A stretch of DNA of 64,000 bases from Argentina anserina (taxonomy: Eukaryota > Streptophyta > Magnoliopsida > Rosales > Rosaceae), in the NCBI RefSeq assembly GCF_933775445.1, contig NC_065874.1, positions 18,619,001-18,683,000 on the forward strand, written 5' to 3'. Every line of letters starts with the position of its first letter. The first letter of the stretch is position 1. The position numbers and the translations under genes were made by a program. The notes beneath the pieces are model-generated. The model saw only the letters and a list, made by a program, of their open reading frames with translations, ran no database searches and had not been told where the DNA came from. Positions 47,605 to 59,622 of this stretch are shown one piece after another.

Positions 47605-50600
47605 TGTAATAATCCGATTTTTTTCAATTTCTATTTCTCATAATTTATTAAAATGGTGATTCGAGTAAATTCACATTCTACGCTTTCTCGTTGGTTATCT
47701 ATACGAAATGGAAGTGAATTTAGAATTTAAAAGTTGAAAAATGTAAATTTTCAAGGGTTCAGGAGTTGATTTTCAATATGTCGCTCATCTCTAAAAACTT
47801 TATTCACGAAAGTCATAAAGCACATCGATACGAGTTCGTAAACACGTGACACACTTAAATCGGATGTCATATGTTAAAGTTGTTAGTAACGGAAGTTTAG
47901 TTTCATATTTTGGAAAGAGTATAAAGGATAATTTTGGAAATCCAATTTTATAAAATAAAAAATCTCATTTTTGTCGCGCGACTGTTCACCTTCTCCCAAA
48001 ATCACCTCTAATCGAATTATCCTCTGATCTCCCTCCTTCGGCGGCCGTGTTCATCACTCTTGGTCTCTTGGAACCTCACGGTCGGCCACATCGATCTGTG
48101 GTGGTGGCATACCACCCCATGGCGCGTCACAACTTCACCCGAGCTCGGAAAAATCTGCAGAAATCCAACGCTGCTGCAAACGTCGTCGCCGGTGAGTTCT
48201 AATCTCAAATCTTCTTGATTTTCACCTTCTAGGCTTGTTAATAACTTATTTGGAATTCAAACTCAAGGAATAATTGACGGTGAGGAAGCTTGGATCTGCA
48301 ACAACTTTCCGGTGACTTTCCGACCACTTCAGACCGAACGGGGGTTTGTTCTAGGTATGAAATGGTGTATCTCGTTGTGTTCTTTCTGTTTCGTGTTGGG
48401 GTCATGAGGTTTTGAGTGACTCTGTGTTGGCGGCTATTAAGATGCGCGTGGGTCCCACGCGCAGCAGGTTTTAGTGGTGCATGGTGACGTGTTTAAGTTG
48501 ACATTTAGAGTAGTTGGTGCCATATGGTTGTGTGTTTGTCATTACGAGCATTGTTTATGTATTTGTGAGGTTGGTTAAGTTGTTGCAAGTAGTATTAGGT
48601 GCTAATTCGATAGTTTTGGTTTTATTCTGTGTGTCGAGACCTTATGACATGCTATAGTTTATTTTTAAGGTTGTTGGCAGTGAATGAGAGCGAGCACCAA
48701 ACTCATTTGCTTAGTGGGTTGTGGGTTGAGTTAAATTATTTTTAGTCTCTATTGTTACTAAGTGAAGGTTAAGTCACTTAGGTGATAGTCGGGGCAAGTG
48801 AATGTACGTCTCTTTGGTGTTGTGGAAGACTCAAAACGGGAGTTATTGACATAATGTAGTGATTTATATATGTATATTTAATGGTAAATGTGATATGCAT
48901 ATATACATTGCTATATTAAATGATGATATTGTCTCATTAAATATATGCGGAATATAGTGATGTTGTTTGTAGTTAATTGTTATTGTGATGAAAAGGATCG
49001 GAATAAAAGAAAATGTACATTCCAATAGAAGTGTTGTTTCATTGTGAGTTTTTATTGTTTTGCCTTAGTGGTGGCCAAAGTGGCGAAAATTGAATTTATG
49101 TTGTTTTGCCTTAGTGGCGACCTAAGTGGCGTTATGCAAATGTTGGAACCACACATTGGCTGGGTGTGGGGATGATTAGCTAGAGCTCTAGTTTTTATTG
49201 TTAATCTATTCATGGGGGGGGGAATAATAGGGTCGTTGTAACCTCTAGAATATAATTTTGTGAGTTGAATGGATATTTTTTTCATCTTCTTGTTGTTGGT
49301 TCTAGTATTTTATAAGGGACTAGAACTGACGTTTGTGCATTGCATTGAGTCTTGAATTTTGGGTTGAGTTGTTATTGATTATTTAGCGGAGTTAATTCTT
49401 TTGTATTGATTTACTCATACATGCTATAAAGCTTACCAGATTTGTGTTTGCAATCCCGGTGCACCAATTGATGATGTAGGGGATAGACATGCAGGTGGTG
49501 ATTAACGGGCTTGAGGAGCTTTTCTTGGAGGTTCGCCAAGTAGTTCCCCTTTTTTCGTTTTAGTAAGGACTTGAGTGAATTTTACATTATCAAAATTATA
49601 TTACTATTTTGTAAACATTGGTGATGTATTATTATTGTTGACTGAGTCGCATTTTGAACTCAGTTTTTTGATAAACTGTTACTGTAAAGTGTTTTCAATG
49701 TAATTGAAGAAATTTTAGAGTTATTCACAACTTTGAAATTTGGAATTGTATCGTTCAAATTTCCGGGTTGTGACATTTTTTGTCACAACCCGAATTTTGA
49801 GTAATAAAAAAAATTCAAATTCAAATTTAAAGATATGACAACTCAAATAAAAAACAAATATATTACACCTACAAATAGTAAAAAGCAACGTCTATAAGGA
49901 ATTAATACAAAATAATTCTTAAAACACATTTGGTCTACCTTTGTCACTACTTCATTGAACTCTCTCATTGCAAACATGAACAACAACTTGCACAAATAAC
50001 CCTACACCATGGATTGGTGCATCGGGTTGTAAACAACGAGTCTGGTGAGTTTTTAAAACTTGTATGAGTAAACTTAACTCAAGATAAACATGCTTATAAG
50101 ATATAAGTAACGACATTAAAAAAACAACGTAACACACTTACAATAATGCATGTTAAATAGTAGTGTTTCCTGCATAAAAACATAGCTCAGGAAATCACAA
50201 AAACATGCAACAAAATTATGGAAATAAACAAAATTAACAACTTCACCAGAACTATAGAACCTTCACTTCAAAATCAAGATAAACTCACAGTGCTTCCTTT
50301 TAAAACACAATATCCCTTTTCTCAAAAGGGGAAACACAAAATAAAGTCATATATTAGGAATTCAACAACTCCACAACCAACAAGAAAAACACAATTAAAT
50401 TCTCATTGAAAAATCATGCACTCATGAGACCTAGATAACCCCACTAGTTTACCCCTTATGCCATGCAACGACAGACAAACTAGAGCTCTAATTAATCGTA
50501 ACTAATCAACCGGCCAAATGCTTGATTCCTAATTTAATTGCCATTGTCACCACTGTGACCCAGGTCCGAAGACCAAAAAACATTTTAACACCACTCAAAT

Positions 50601-52736
50601 GTTAAAATAACTCATACAACATATCAATCCATCCATGATAATATTGTACATAAAACCAAGTGACTCCACAACAACATAATATAACAATATCATACCAATA
50701 AACCAGATTACCGGATGGTACATTTTTTTTCATTCCGATCCATTCCTCATATTATTATATAAACATTCAAGAATATAAAATATAATATAGCAATGTATGT
50801 ATGTATATTAATATTACCATTTAATATCTAAATATAAATTTACTATATTATATCAACATCGATATGCATAATCTAATTTCATTCTCACATTCACCACACC
50901 AAAACCTTTTAAAATCATTTTATTAAAATACCGTTTTACTTACCCATGAACCGTAAACGATCAAGTTCACGTAATTTAAATAAAAACATATTTTTAGAAC
51001 AATGTTTATAAGTTAGTGATGCAAGGACTATGTTAACAACTCAACTAAATTCAATAATTATAACATTACTTCGATCATGATAGTCATTGTGAGGTTTACT
51101 CACCTTAGCTCCCGCTGCGTCTTATACTCAAAATATTGAAAATACTAGTTATTACAATCACTCCATAACCAAACAATAAGTACCTAATTCATATCAAGGT
51201 TACAAGTCATTAACACTTGAGACACAACAACAAAAATTCAACTTTCCCCATATAAACTATAACCCACAACATGGCCACTGATTTGAGACTAATTAAAGTC
51301 TCCAAACTACCCAAGGTGTTACTATGTTGACCCTAATGAATTCAACATCGAATCCACATGTATAAACCTTCTAAATAAACAATAATTCGCAACTTAGTAA
51401 CAAGTGAAAATAATATAGTTCTAGCTCAATCTGACGCTCCACCTAACCGGAAGACTTGTCACTCTAGACAACTCTTCCTCCGAGACCTCCTAAGGTCTCT
51501 AGACCCTTGCTAAGCATCAACATAGCGTTACTCACCAAATTTAAAGCTCACGAGTAAATTTGAAAAGCCTAACTTGCTTATTTGACAACCAAAACCTACA
51601 AATTTAATATCGAAATGCTCGTATTGACAAGCATCAGACAGTAGAGCCAACAAGGCTCTGCAACAAGGGCTCTGCAATAACTCCGGAGCACCACCGCAAG
51701 CCACCCTAAGGGGCTGTCTAAGGCTCTCCACTCGCTTCCCTCAAAATTTTCCAACTCCCAACAATTAAACTTAACAAACATGACATTTAAGGCCTGAGAA
51801 TCAGTTTTATATTTAAGAGAGTCCACAAAATTGGCCGTAATCACCCAACTCGTTGCTGCCTAGGGAACTTCGAAACGGGGCACACCCTATTCCAAATTGA
51901 GATGTAGCACCAGCAGAGTCGTGATTGGAAGTAGTAGAGGCAACTTTCTAGGTCGGGGTCGGCACCAAAACACGTCGGAGTTATCCTCTGTCGCCGCCGT
52001 GAACCATGCTCGCCGATCTGCAACTTCAAGATCAAAATGGGCCAAACCACTACTACAAGAAACGTCGCAAGGAAGAAGAAGTGAGATTCTGACCTGCATC
52101 GACACCCAAATTCGACGGAGCTCACCGGAAAACTAAAGAACATAAGTCGGGTCACGTCCAGATTTTCGGGTTATCTTGGAGCTCTCGATTCACACAGTTC
52201 GACGTGAATTGGCAAAGCAACCACCACAGGGAGGTGTGCATGGGGGAGATGAAGAAATCTGGGCTGGCCCCGTCAACTGGAACCGTCGGAGCTCACAAGA
52301 AAAGTCAGGTCGGGGCGGCCGGGTCCGGGTCGGGTCAGTCGTACGATTTTGAGTTTGAAAGAGGCGCGCAACACAGAGAGAGAGCGAGAAGAAAAAGGAG
52401 ATGCGAAAATAATGGAACCCTAAATGAAAAATTTATGTTTATACTTAAAATTTCCGGAACCTAGAACTTATGTTGATTATAACCTTTTCATATGATTTCC
52501 AAATCATGCACACCGCATGTCCACGAAACTCGTATCGACGAGTTCTATTGATGTTTTATGAAATTCTCGACTAATAAAAAGTCAACTCTTAAACCCGTTT
52601 AAATTGAACGTTTTTTGAACAATTAATCGCCCAAACACTTTTGCTTTCACCCTCGCACCATGAAATCGAACCACCACTAAATTATTAATCTCCGAAAAAT
52701 ACTTCAAATGTAATTACAAATTTCTGAGATATTACA
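47605..52736. mobile_element. 5.1-kb composite: two related arms in inverted orientation
   Basis: The unit begins TGTAATAATCCG and ends GATATTACA, with the 5-bp repeat ACAAA on both sides (47600-47604 and 52737-52741). Arm A (47605-49775) ends GGGTTGTGACA. TTTTT follows at 49776-49780, then arm B (49781-52736) begins TGTCACAACCC. The arms are diverged copies of one family in opposite orientation. For example, TTACTCATACATGCTATAAA and CGGTGCACCAATTGATGATG in A match the complement of the equivalent part of B (CCGATGCACCAATCCATGGT). Neither arm has a recognised protein. The arms differ by almost 0.8 kb in length. Confidence 0.75.
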
Positions 52737-54796
52737 ACAAAAGCGGACCAACAACGTTATTGTTATAATAGGTTAGACAATTTATTATGGAGCATATAGT
52801 AGGGGCTAAGCCCGGAGAAGAAGGTGAGCCTAATATTTTTATTTGGATTGTTTTGTTTAGTCCTTGTGGTTCAACGTTGTGATATGTTTAGTCCATGTGG
52901 TTCTATTTTGATCCAAATAATCCCTGAAGTCACGATTTTCATCCCAAATAGTCATTTCGTCAATTTCCTCTGTTACATTGTTGATGTGTCTGTTAGGATT
53001 GCCATGTCAGGACCAAATCACCCAAAAATTAGGTTAATTGACCGTATTGCTCTTGTTCCCTATTACGTAAATCACCAGTCTTAATGCCTCTTCTCTCTCA
53101 AAATTCTTAAAACCTCGAATTCATTCTCCTCTTAAAATGTCGTAATCTTAAGTCTTAATCCAATGCCGTGACGCTTGTAACTATTGACGATTGGGTTCCT
53201 TGACAGTGGTGGTTCAGGACATCGAGGTTTTTAATCCCCAGGAGTTCAGAACAATAAAACCCCTCATCTTGGTGAGTTTCAAATACTATTCGACTCCATG
53301 AATGAGTTACTTTCAACAAATCTGAATTCAATTAATTTGGGGATTTTCAAGATATTGGGTTTCTCTACTTTGAGGGTTTTAAGATATCAAGTTTTTTTGG
53401 GTTTTATTTACTAACTACACTTAGTCTATATGATATTGAAGCTGGTGTGGGTTTATCTCAATTTAATATATTTGTTGAAACTATTGTGTTGCTTTATCGA
53501 TGATTTGATTTTAATGTTGTTTAAGTTGTAATAGAAGTTGGTATTGATCCTTAAAAAAATTGAGTGTTTCCATGGTAATGCTCTGTGGTCTAGTAAAAGA
53601 ATGCATTCTTTAGTCTCACATGAGAATAAGTAAGATGTGTGCAAATGTTGCCTGCAAATACATTTCTATTTTGGTCCTTTCAATTTTAGCTTGTATCTCT
53701 TTATGGTGTCAAGCATATGATATTAAGCAAATATGGGGCTACACCATGATGTATAACTGCTATAAGATTGGATGGATGTATGTAATATGATATTACTCAT
53801 GCACAAGCACTTCACTCAAATGGAAAGAAACATTTATTATCTTCAAGTTCATAAGCAAAGAGACCTTTTAAATATTGCTCAGATTTTTCAAAATGAATAT
53901 TGCATATATTTGTCTATAATAGACAACTCTGTTCTTGTATTTACATATAATTTTGAATATTAATTAAGACTTTTAGTAGTTCATCATGCATGTTAATAGT
54001 ATGGACATGTGGACAAAGTGCGGAGAGCCAACAATTCTACCTCCATCATATTCGAGGCAGCTGGTAGGCTGAAGACAAAAAGGATGAAGGATTCATCAGA
54101 AAAGATTATTCCTACTGATGGTAAGTTGGGAAGACAATAAAGATCCATTAAATGTAGCAACTGTCACCAAACAAGTCATAATGTGAAAACCTGTAGAAGA
54201 CATTTGGCTCCAAAGGAAAACAAGAGGAAGGCTAACAATGATGGAGGTCCAGAGTCTTCTCAGGTATTTATACTTAAAAAAAATAGATACTTCAAATTAT
54301 AGTACACTATTTATAACTAATCTCAATGAGGAAGAGAAGCTTTGTTGTGTTCTTGCTTGTTGCAGCCCAAGAAAAGCAAGCCAGCTCCCATGACTACAGA
54401 TGAATTGAGGAAAAAAATAAAAGAGAGAGCATAAGTTCAAAGGGTAAAACATCATTATTTAATCCTTTAAACGTATTTAGAGTGATTTCTTGTTGGGACA
54501 TTTATTGTTTCATGCTATTTGACATCCATGTGTTGTTCTCTTGGGTTAGAAAAAAATATGTTGACGCCAAAGCTACAAAGTTGGCAACAAATAGGGCTGC
54601 ATCATCGACATCAAGGGCCACTCAACCTAGAGCTAGATCTAGAAGCTCATTGTCACCCCAAACTGCATTTGTAAGTACCAGACCACCAACTTCACGGCCA
54701 ACTGCAACTTCCATGCCAAGCAAAACTGCATCTACGACTTCAACAAGAGCATCTCAGAGGATTGCCAACAAGTTAAGTAAAGGAGATGGAAACTAG
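52737..54796 (+). pseudogene. MULE (MuDR-type) transposase C-terminal remnant
   Basis: Near 54000-54260 the plus strand reads RATILPPSYSRQLVGRLKTK, then CSNCHQTSHNVKTC, a C-x2-C-x4-H-x4-C knuckle. This is the usual C-terminal end of plant Mutator-like transposases after the PPxYxxxxGRPKxxR motif. A stop lies just before the knuckle. A Ser/Thr/Arg-rich tail at about 54550-54796 follows after an apparent intron. The catalytic domain is not visible. Upstream, 52815-53050 contains a TTTAGTCCTTGTGGTTCAAC motif and the related TTTAGTCCATGTGGTTCTAT, repeats often found in plant transposon ends. Confidence 0.6.
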
Positions 54797-55133
54797 TCTT
54801 ATATCTACTATAGCAATATTCTAAACATCTTATATTGTGCAACTCAGTGCCTTGTAACTTTGTTGCTAGCTCTAGTATTCTTTAAGGATGATTATAGTTA
54901 AAAACATATCATTATAACAATTTAAGATGGATGTATTGGTCTTTTTCGTTAAGCTACAACTTCCTAAATTTAGTTATGCGTTATGATAACAATGTCCTAT
55001 TTCTCAATGAATGGAAGTGCGGATTTTGATGTTTAACCTGCTATTTGGTGCTATAAGGATCAATGTTAATTTTTGTTAAGCAGGTCACAAATTGCATGCT
55101 GCTGCTCATGCATATTGTTAATATAAAGGTTGA

Positions 55134-55316
55134 TGCAGGATGAAATAATTGTGTATTATTGAATGATATGGGGGCATATATATAGACATTTACAAAACCA
55201 CAATCCCGTAAGATTCGGAGTCCTAATCTATTGCGAAGATGTTATTCTATCTCCTAACAGGAAACCTATTAGGCTAAGACACACACAAATGGTAGAATAG
55301 TAATTCTCCTGGAACA
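55134..55316 (-). mobile_element. 3' LTR of copia-3
   Basis: On the minus strand TGTTCCAGGAGAATTACTAT begins just after a polypurine tract (ACAAGGGGGAT). The LTR ends near CATCCTGCA at about 55134. A TATATATA box is at 55177-55184 (minus GTCTATATATATGCC). The LTR is about 180 bp. No 5' LTR was found, since the element is cut at the LINE junction. Confidence 0.7.
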
Positions 55317-56780
55317 ATCCCCCTTGTGTCGCATGCCTAGGTTGCATGGCGCATAACATTGCCTCGGAAAAAACCTTGTCAAGCAAAATAAAACCTTTTG
55401 GGTAAAACAAAAGCTTGATCGAAGGGAAAAAGAGCACAACGCACTAACTACTTAAAGATCTTAACATGTGATGTAGACTCCTCCTGAAGTCTACCAAACT
55501 CTAGAGTTCTGATAAACGACGCATGCCAATGCTCTTCACATGTTTCACAAAGTAGATTTAGGCAAAGAGTTGGTGAACAAATCCGCAACATTGGATTCTA
55601 AACTCACTTGATTGATCTGAACATTCAAGAACTTCTGTTGTGGAACGTTATAGAAGAACTTGGGCGAAATATGCTTGGTGTTATCTCCCTTATTGAAACC
55701 TAACTTTGTCTGTTCTATGCAAGTAACATTATCTTCATAAATGCACGTAGGTTGATCAGTTGTAGAGACTAATCCATAAGAATCACGAATATAACGAACA
55801 AGTGATCGTAGCCAAACACATTCTTTAATTGCTTCATGGAGAGCGATGATCTCCGCGTGATTTGAAGAAGTAGCAACAAGAGTTTGCTTCGTTGATCTCC
55901 AAGATATCGCCGTATTCCCAATGGTAAATACATAACTGGTTTGAGAATGAGCCTTATAGGGTCAGAGAGGTACCCTGCGTCGGCATAACCAACTAACAAG
56001 TTGTTTGGAGTCTTTGCATCGGGGGAAGGAGCTGCACGGGACCGGTTGCTGCTCTCGGTACTGTGCACGGTATCCAGTCCATGGCGGCCGGCGGCGTTGC
56101 TGCGGCGTACGGCAGCAAGGCCAGGGTCGGCAACGGCGGTGGTGTGGGGAGATACCGTGGCGGTGTTCTCTCTGCAATAGGGGTAGAACAATCCCATGTC
56201 AAGGGAACCTTTCAAGTACCAAAACAAATGCTTGATTCCATTCCAATGACGTAGCGTAGGCATGGAGCTAAATCTGGCTAATAAGTTCACTGCGAAAGAT
56301 ATGTCCGGTCTAGTGCATTGAGCAAGATACAATAGTGCCCAAATTGCACTAAGATATGAAACTTCAGGACCAAGAACTTCTTCATCATGCTCTTTAGGAC
56401 GGAATGGATCCTTCTTGATATCTAGACTTCGGACGACTATGGGAGTCGACAATGGACTGCATAGATTAATATTGAAACGTCGAAGCATCTTTTGCGTGTA
56501 ATTCGACTGATGCACTAAGATGCTGTCGGCCCTATGCACAAGCTCAAGGCCAAGGCAGAATTTCGTCCTCCCTAGGTCTTTCATCTCAAATTCCGACTTC
56601 AAATAAGACACGGTCTCTTCAATGTCATCAAGAGTACCAATTATGTTCATGTCATCAACGTAGACCGCAACGATGACGAATCCGGAATTTATCTTTCGTA
56701 TGAACACGCATGTGCATAGTTCATCATTCTTATAACCCCTTCTCACCAAGTATCGATGCAACCGATTGTACCACTTATCA
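55317..56780 (-). pseudogene. copia-3 RT/RNase H remnant
   Basis: Minus-strand blocks of copia RT: YKNDELCTCVFIRK, FVIVAVYVDDMNIIGTLDDI (YVDD catalytic motif), SEFEMKDLGRTKFCLGLEL, ARFSSMPTLRHWNGIKHLF, and RNase H GYADAGYLSDP. After DPIR the frame shifts at about 55955, and the RNase H part continues in another frame (SYVFTIGNTAISWRSTKQTL), ending near a stop before the 3' LTR. An unusual GC-rich segment of about 60 codons (56000-56185) separates GLFY and GYADAG. The start joins in frame to LINE sequence at about 56775. Confidence 0.88.
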
Positions 56781-57370
56781 TCCAAACATAACACTTCATT
56801 ATAATCCCCAACCACAATCCATGGAAGGGAAGATTGACCTACTAATGTACGTAGCAAATCCCAAGTTACCTCCCCATTCCCAGAGACCACACCATACAAC
56901 TCTATAAAACGAAAGGCACCTTTAGAACCAGGAGCACCAACCTCCACATCAACATAATGGTCTGAGAAGTTTCGAAATCGAACTGGAAGTTCTGACTTCC
57001 ACAATAGTGCAAGCCCCTACAAGTCTCCATATACGAGGAGCAACTAACCCCATCAAAACGAATCCTCCTCATAATCAAATCAAGAACTTTTGTGGATGCC
57101 AATATTTCTGAGAGAAAAACCAAACTAGGTTTATGTTGACATACCATACTCACCAAGGCATCCTGCATTGGGGTTTGATTGAGACCCTGAAAATTCCACA
57201 CCACAATCTTGAAGCGGCGCATGAAAATTGAATCCAGGAGACTAACACGGAGAGAAAAATCGATGATGAAATCGATTGCCGTTGAGAAGATAGGGCGGCT
57301 AGGGTTTATTGTGTTGAGAGGGTTTCTCTCTTAGGTACTCCAAGAAAACCGAAGCGTTGAGAACGATATA
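56775..57370 (-). pseudogene. LINE endonuclease-domain fragment fused to copia-3
   Basis: From an ATG at 57222 the minus strand encodes MRRFKIVVWNFQGLNQTPMQ, then HKPSLVFLSEILASTK, the start of the APE-type endonuclease of plant L1-like LINEs. A frameshift near 57000 moves to a frame reading WKSELPVRFRNFSDHYVDVE and ending WIVVGDYNEVLCLDDK, the GDFN-type motif. The LINE part then stops at about 56775. The ATG and possible 5'UTR (57223-57370) are kept, unlike the usual 5'-truncated LINE. Confidence 0.85.
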
Positions 57371-59622
57371 ACCAGCAAATTTTGTTGGTTCAATTAGCAA
57401 ATGTGTTATTTTTATAAGAATAGGTTCATGAGTTCAACGTATATCTCAATCCAATTTTTTCAAATGAAAGTTAAAATATTTTATTATTTAAAAATCATAT
57501 GCCAAATGTAGGTTGGCCCATTGGCAAGATTTTTAAGCTGAAAGTTTATTTGCCCAAAAGGCGGGCTTGGGCTTTAACATATTTTAATAGGGGCGGCCCT
57601 GCCCTAGCCTGCCTTGCCCATTTTACACCTAGGACTGAAAAATACATGGGCGGGTAGTATGTGGGTCTTAATATATTACGGCCGGGCTGGGCCAGCCCTA
57701 CCCCGCCCATTTTATAGGCTTAGTTGCTTGGTTAAACAGGTTGATTATTCGTGTATCAGCACTCCTTGGAGTGAAGGATCATAAAATGTGCTTCAATTCA
57801 TATGAGTATATATCAGAGGTGATTATTTTATAGTACAAAGTGATTAGAATAAATATAATACTAATTGTGGATGCTATATTGTCGGATTATTGCTAGCGTT
57901 GATCAAAAGCCGCAACACAACTCTTTCTCAAAATCCATCGGAGTTAGTCAAGTCACGAGGAAAGCAAGCATTATTCTTCAAGATAAATTCATGTTTGGAA
58001 ATGAGAAGTGTGTATTTTTCTTACATACGGCTGATATTACAAAACATACGAGTGAAAAATTAAAAGACATACGTGGTGATAATGATGAGTACCTTCTAAT
58101 GACCTTTTGTAGAGTTTTCTTATTAAGTCAATTTCCTTTTTATTTTTTGACACTACTGTTGTATCAAGTTAAATTCAAGCTCATATTGAGTAGAAATCAT
58201 TGCTCTTATGAAAGCAATCCTCACCTGCACGGATGAGTCAATCCAAGAGATTAACGCTACCGCAAATGGACTCCATGCTTTGCATGAATGGCTTCATCGG
58301 GAGCTTCAACTCCTGATAGAAACTCCAATGTCGCCTTCGTCATTTCCTCAGAAGTTCCCCACCACCTCCTCCACCTCAGTTCAACCACGTGCATCCATCC
58401 CAGAAAAATGTCCACCTGTCTCCACCTCTAACCGCCTAACACTCCGTAGGTCCACTGTTAACATCTATTGCACACTCGGTCAGCTCTTAGCTGTGGGTGG
58501 GATTTATCTGCAATGAAATATGTATATGACTCAATTAGTGTTCTAATTCTAGTGATGAATTTGATTCCAAAGTGTTCTAGTTCTAGTTCTAGTTTAGCTA
58601 TGAAAAATTTGATTCCAATCAGTTTTGTTGCTACAGTATGTAATTGCTATTGCATTATGTAGTAGAGAGGTCAATGCTGAAAAGAGCTAACACTATATTT
58701 TTATGTTACTATCATAATTCATATATAAATGTTTCAATCTAAGAGTAATACAACGTACGAATCGAGCTACCATAACAAAAATTATATGTATAAAATTAAG
58801 AGAAAAAAACTAAATTATGAAATTAAATAACTAATTCATTTTTAATATATCTTCATTAAAATGCATTATTAAACATAATAACTATAACCTTATAAATCCT
58901 CCCCAGATTTCTAGTAAGCATCCGACAAGTTTTTCGCTTGAATTCCTCTTCCTTTCCTAAAGCACAAGCTTAATCCAATGATACATTGAAAAATAGAATA
59001 TCCCAAAATCGACATATATTGTTACCAGAGCGTTAGATCTAAAGACACAAAATCGAGATTATCAAACTAAAAAAAATGAAAAGACATATTAAAGAATGAA
59101 TCTTTTGGATAATATACCTCCTTGCAAATCTATCTAGGTTGTGCGGGTTGTTTCATGCAGTTTCTAAACCGTCTTAGGCAAGTCGTGGCATATCTCTTCT
59201 TTGTCGCAGTTTTTGGTCAACGACCCTAGTTTTTTTAGGGATGACGACTGTTGTTTTTGTTGTCGGCCCTAGTCTCCATCTTTGGTGGTGTGACGTTTGT
59301 ACCATATTAGCGTACGATAGTTAACGGTGGGTTATCATCCTTTTCGGGCTGTTGTGCGATGTTGTTCGGCGGCGTCGAGCTTCCTTTGAGGTCGACGATC
59401 CATGATCGGGTTCTGTTTACAGTCTATGTTAGCTTTTTGACCAAGTTACGACGACAAGATTGATTGGAGGCTTGTTTTGTACGACAACGATATATTCTCA
59501 AATCTTTAAGGGCGGAGTTGGGTCTTGATCGCGTGTCCATTGAGAATTTGATCTTTATTTTAGTTTGTAGTTCGTGGAGGTGATAGTGGTGCTAGTATGG
59601 GAAGGCCGGCCGCCAGATGTAG
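57371..59622. other. Region without recognised genes
   Basis: 57540-57720 has repeats of GGCGGG/GGGCGGG-like character (GGGCGGGTAGTATGTGGGTC and neighbours), as in subterminal parts of hAT-type MITEs. Small ORFs at 57865-58236 and 58208-58516 (Ser/Pro/Thr-rich) are not recognised. 59150-59600 has higher GC with no clear ORF and may be an old retroelement remnant. Confidence 0.4.

Noticed and set aside
52824..53084. 86-codon ORF rich in hydrophobic residues
   Set aside because: It covers TTTAGTCC(T/A)TGTGGTT-type repeats typical of transposon ends; no domain and no splice support.
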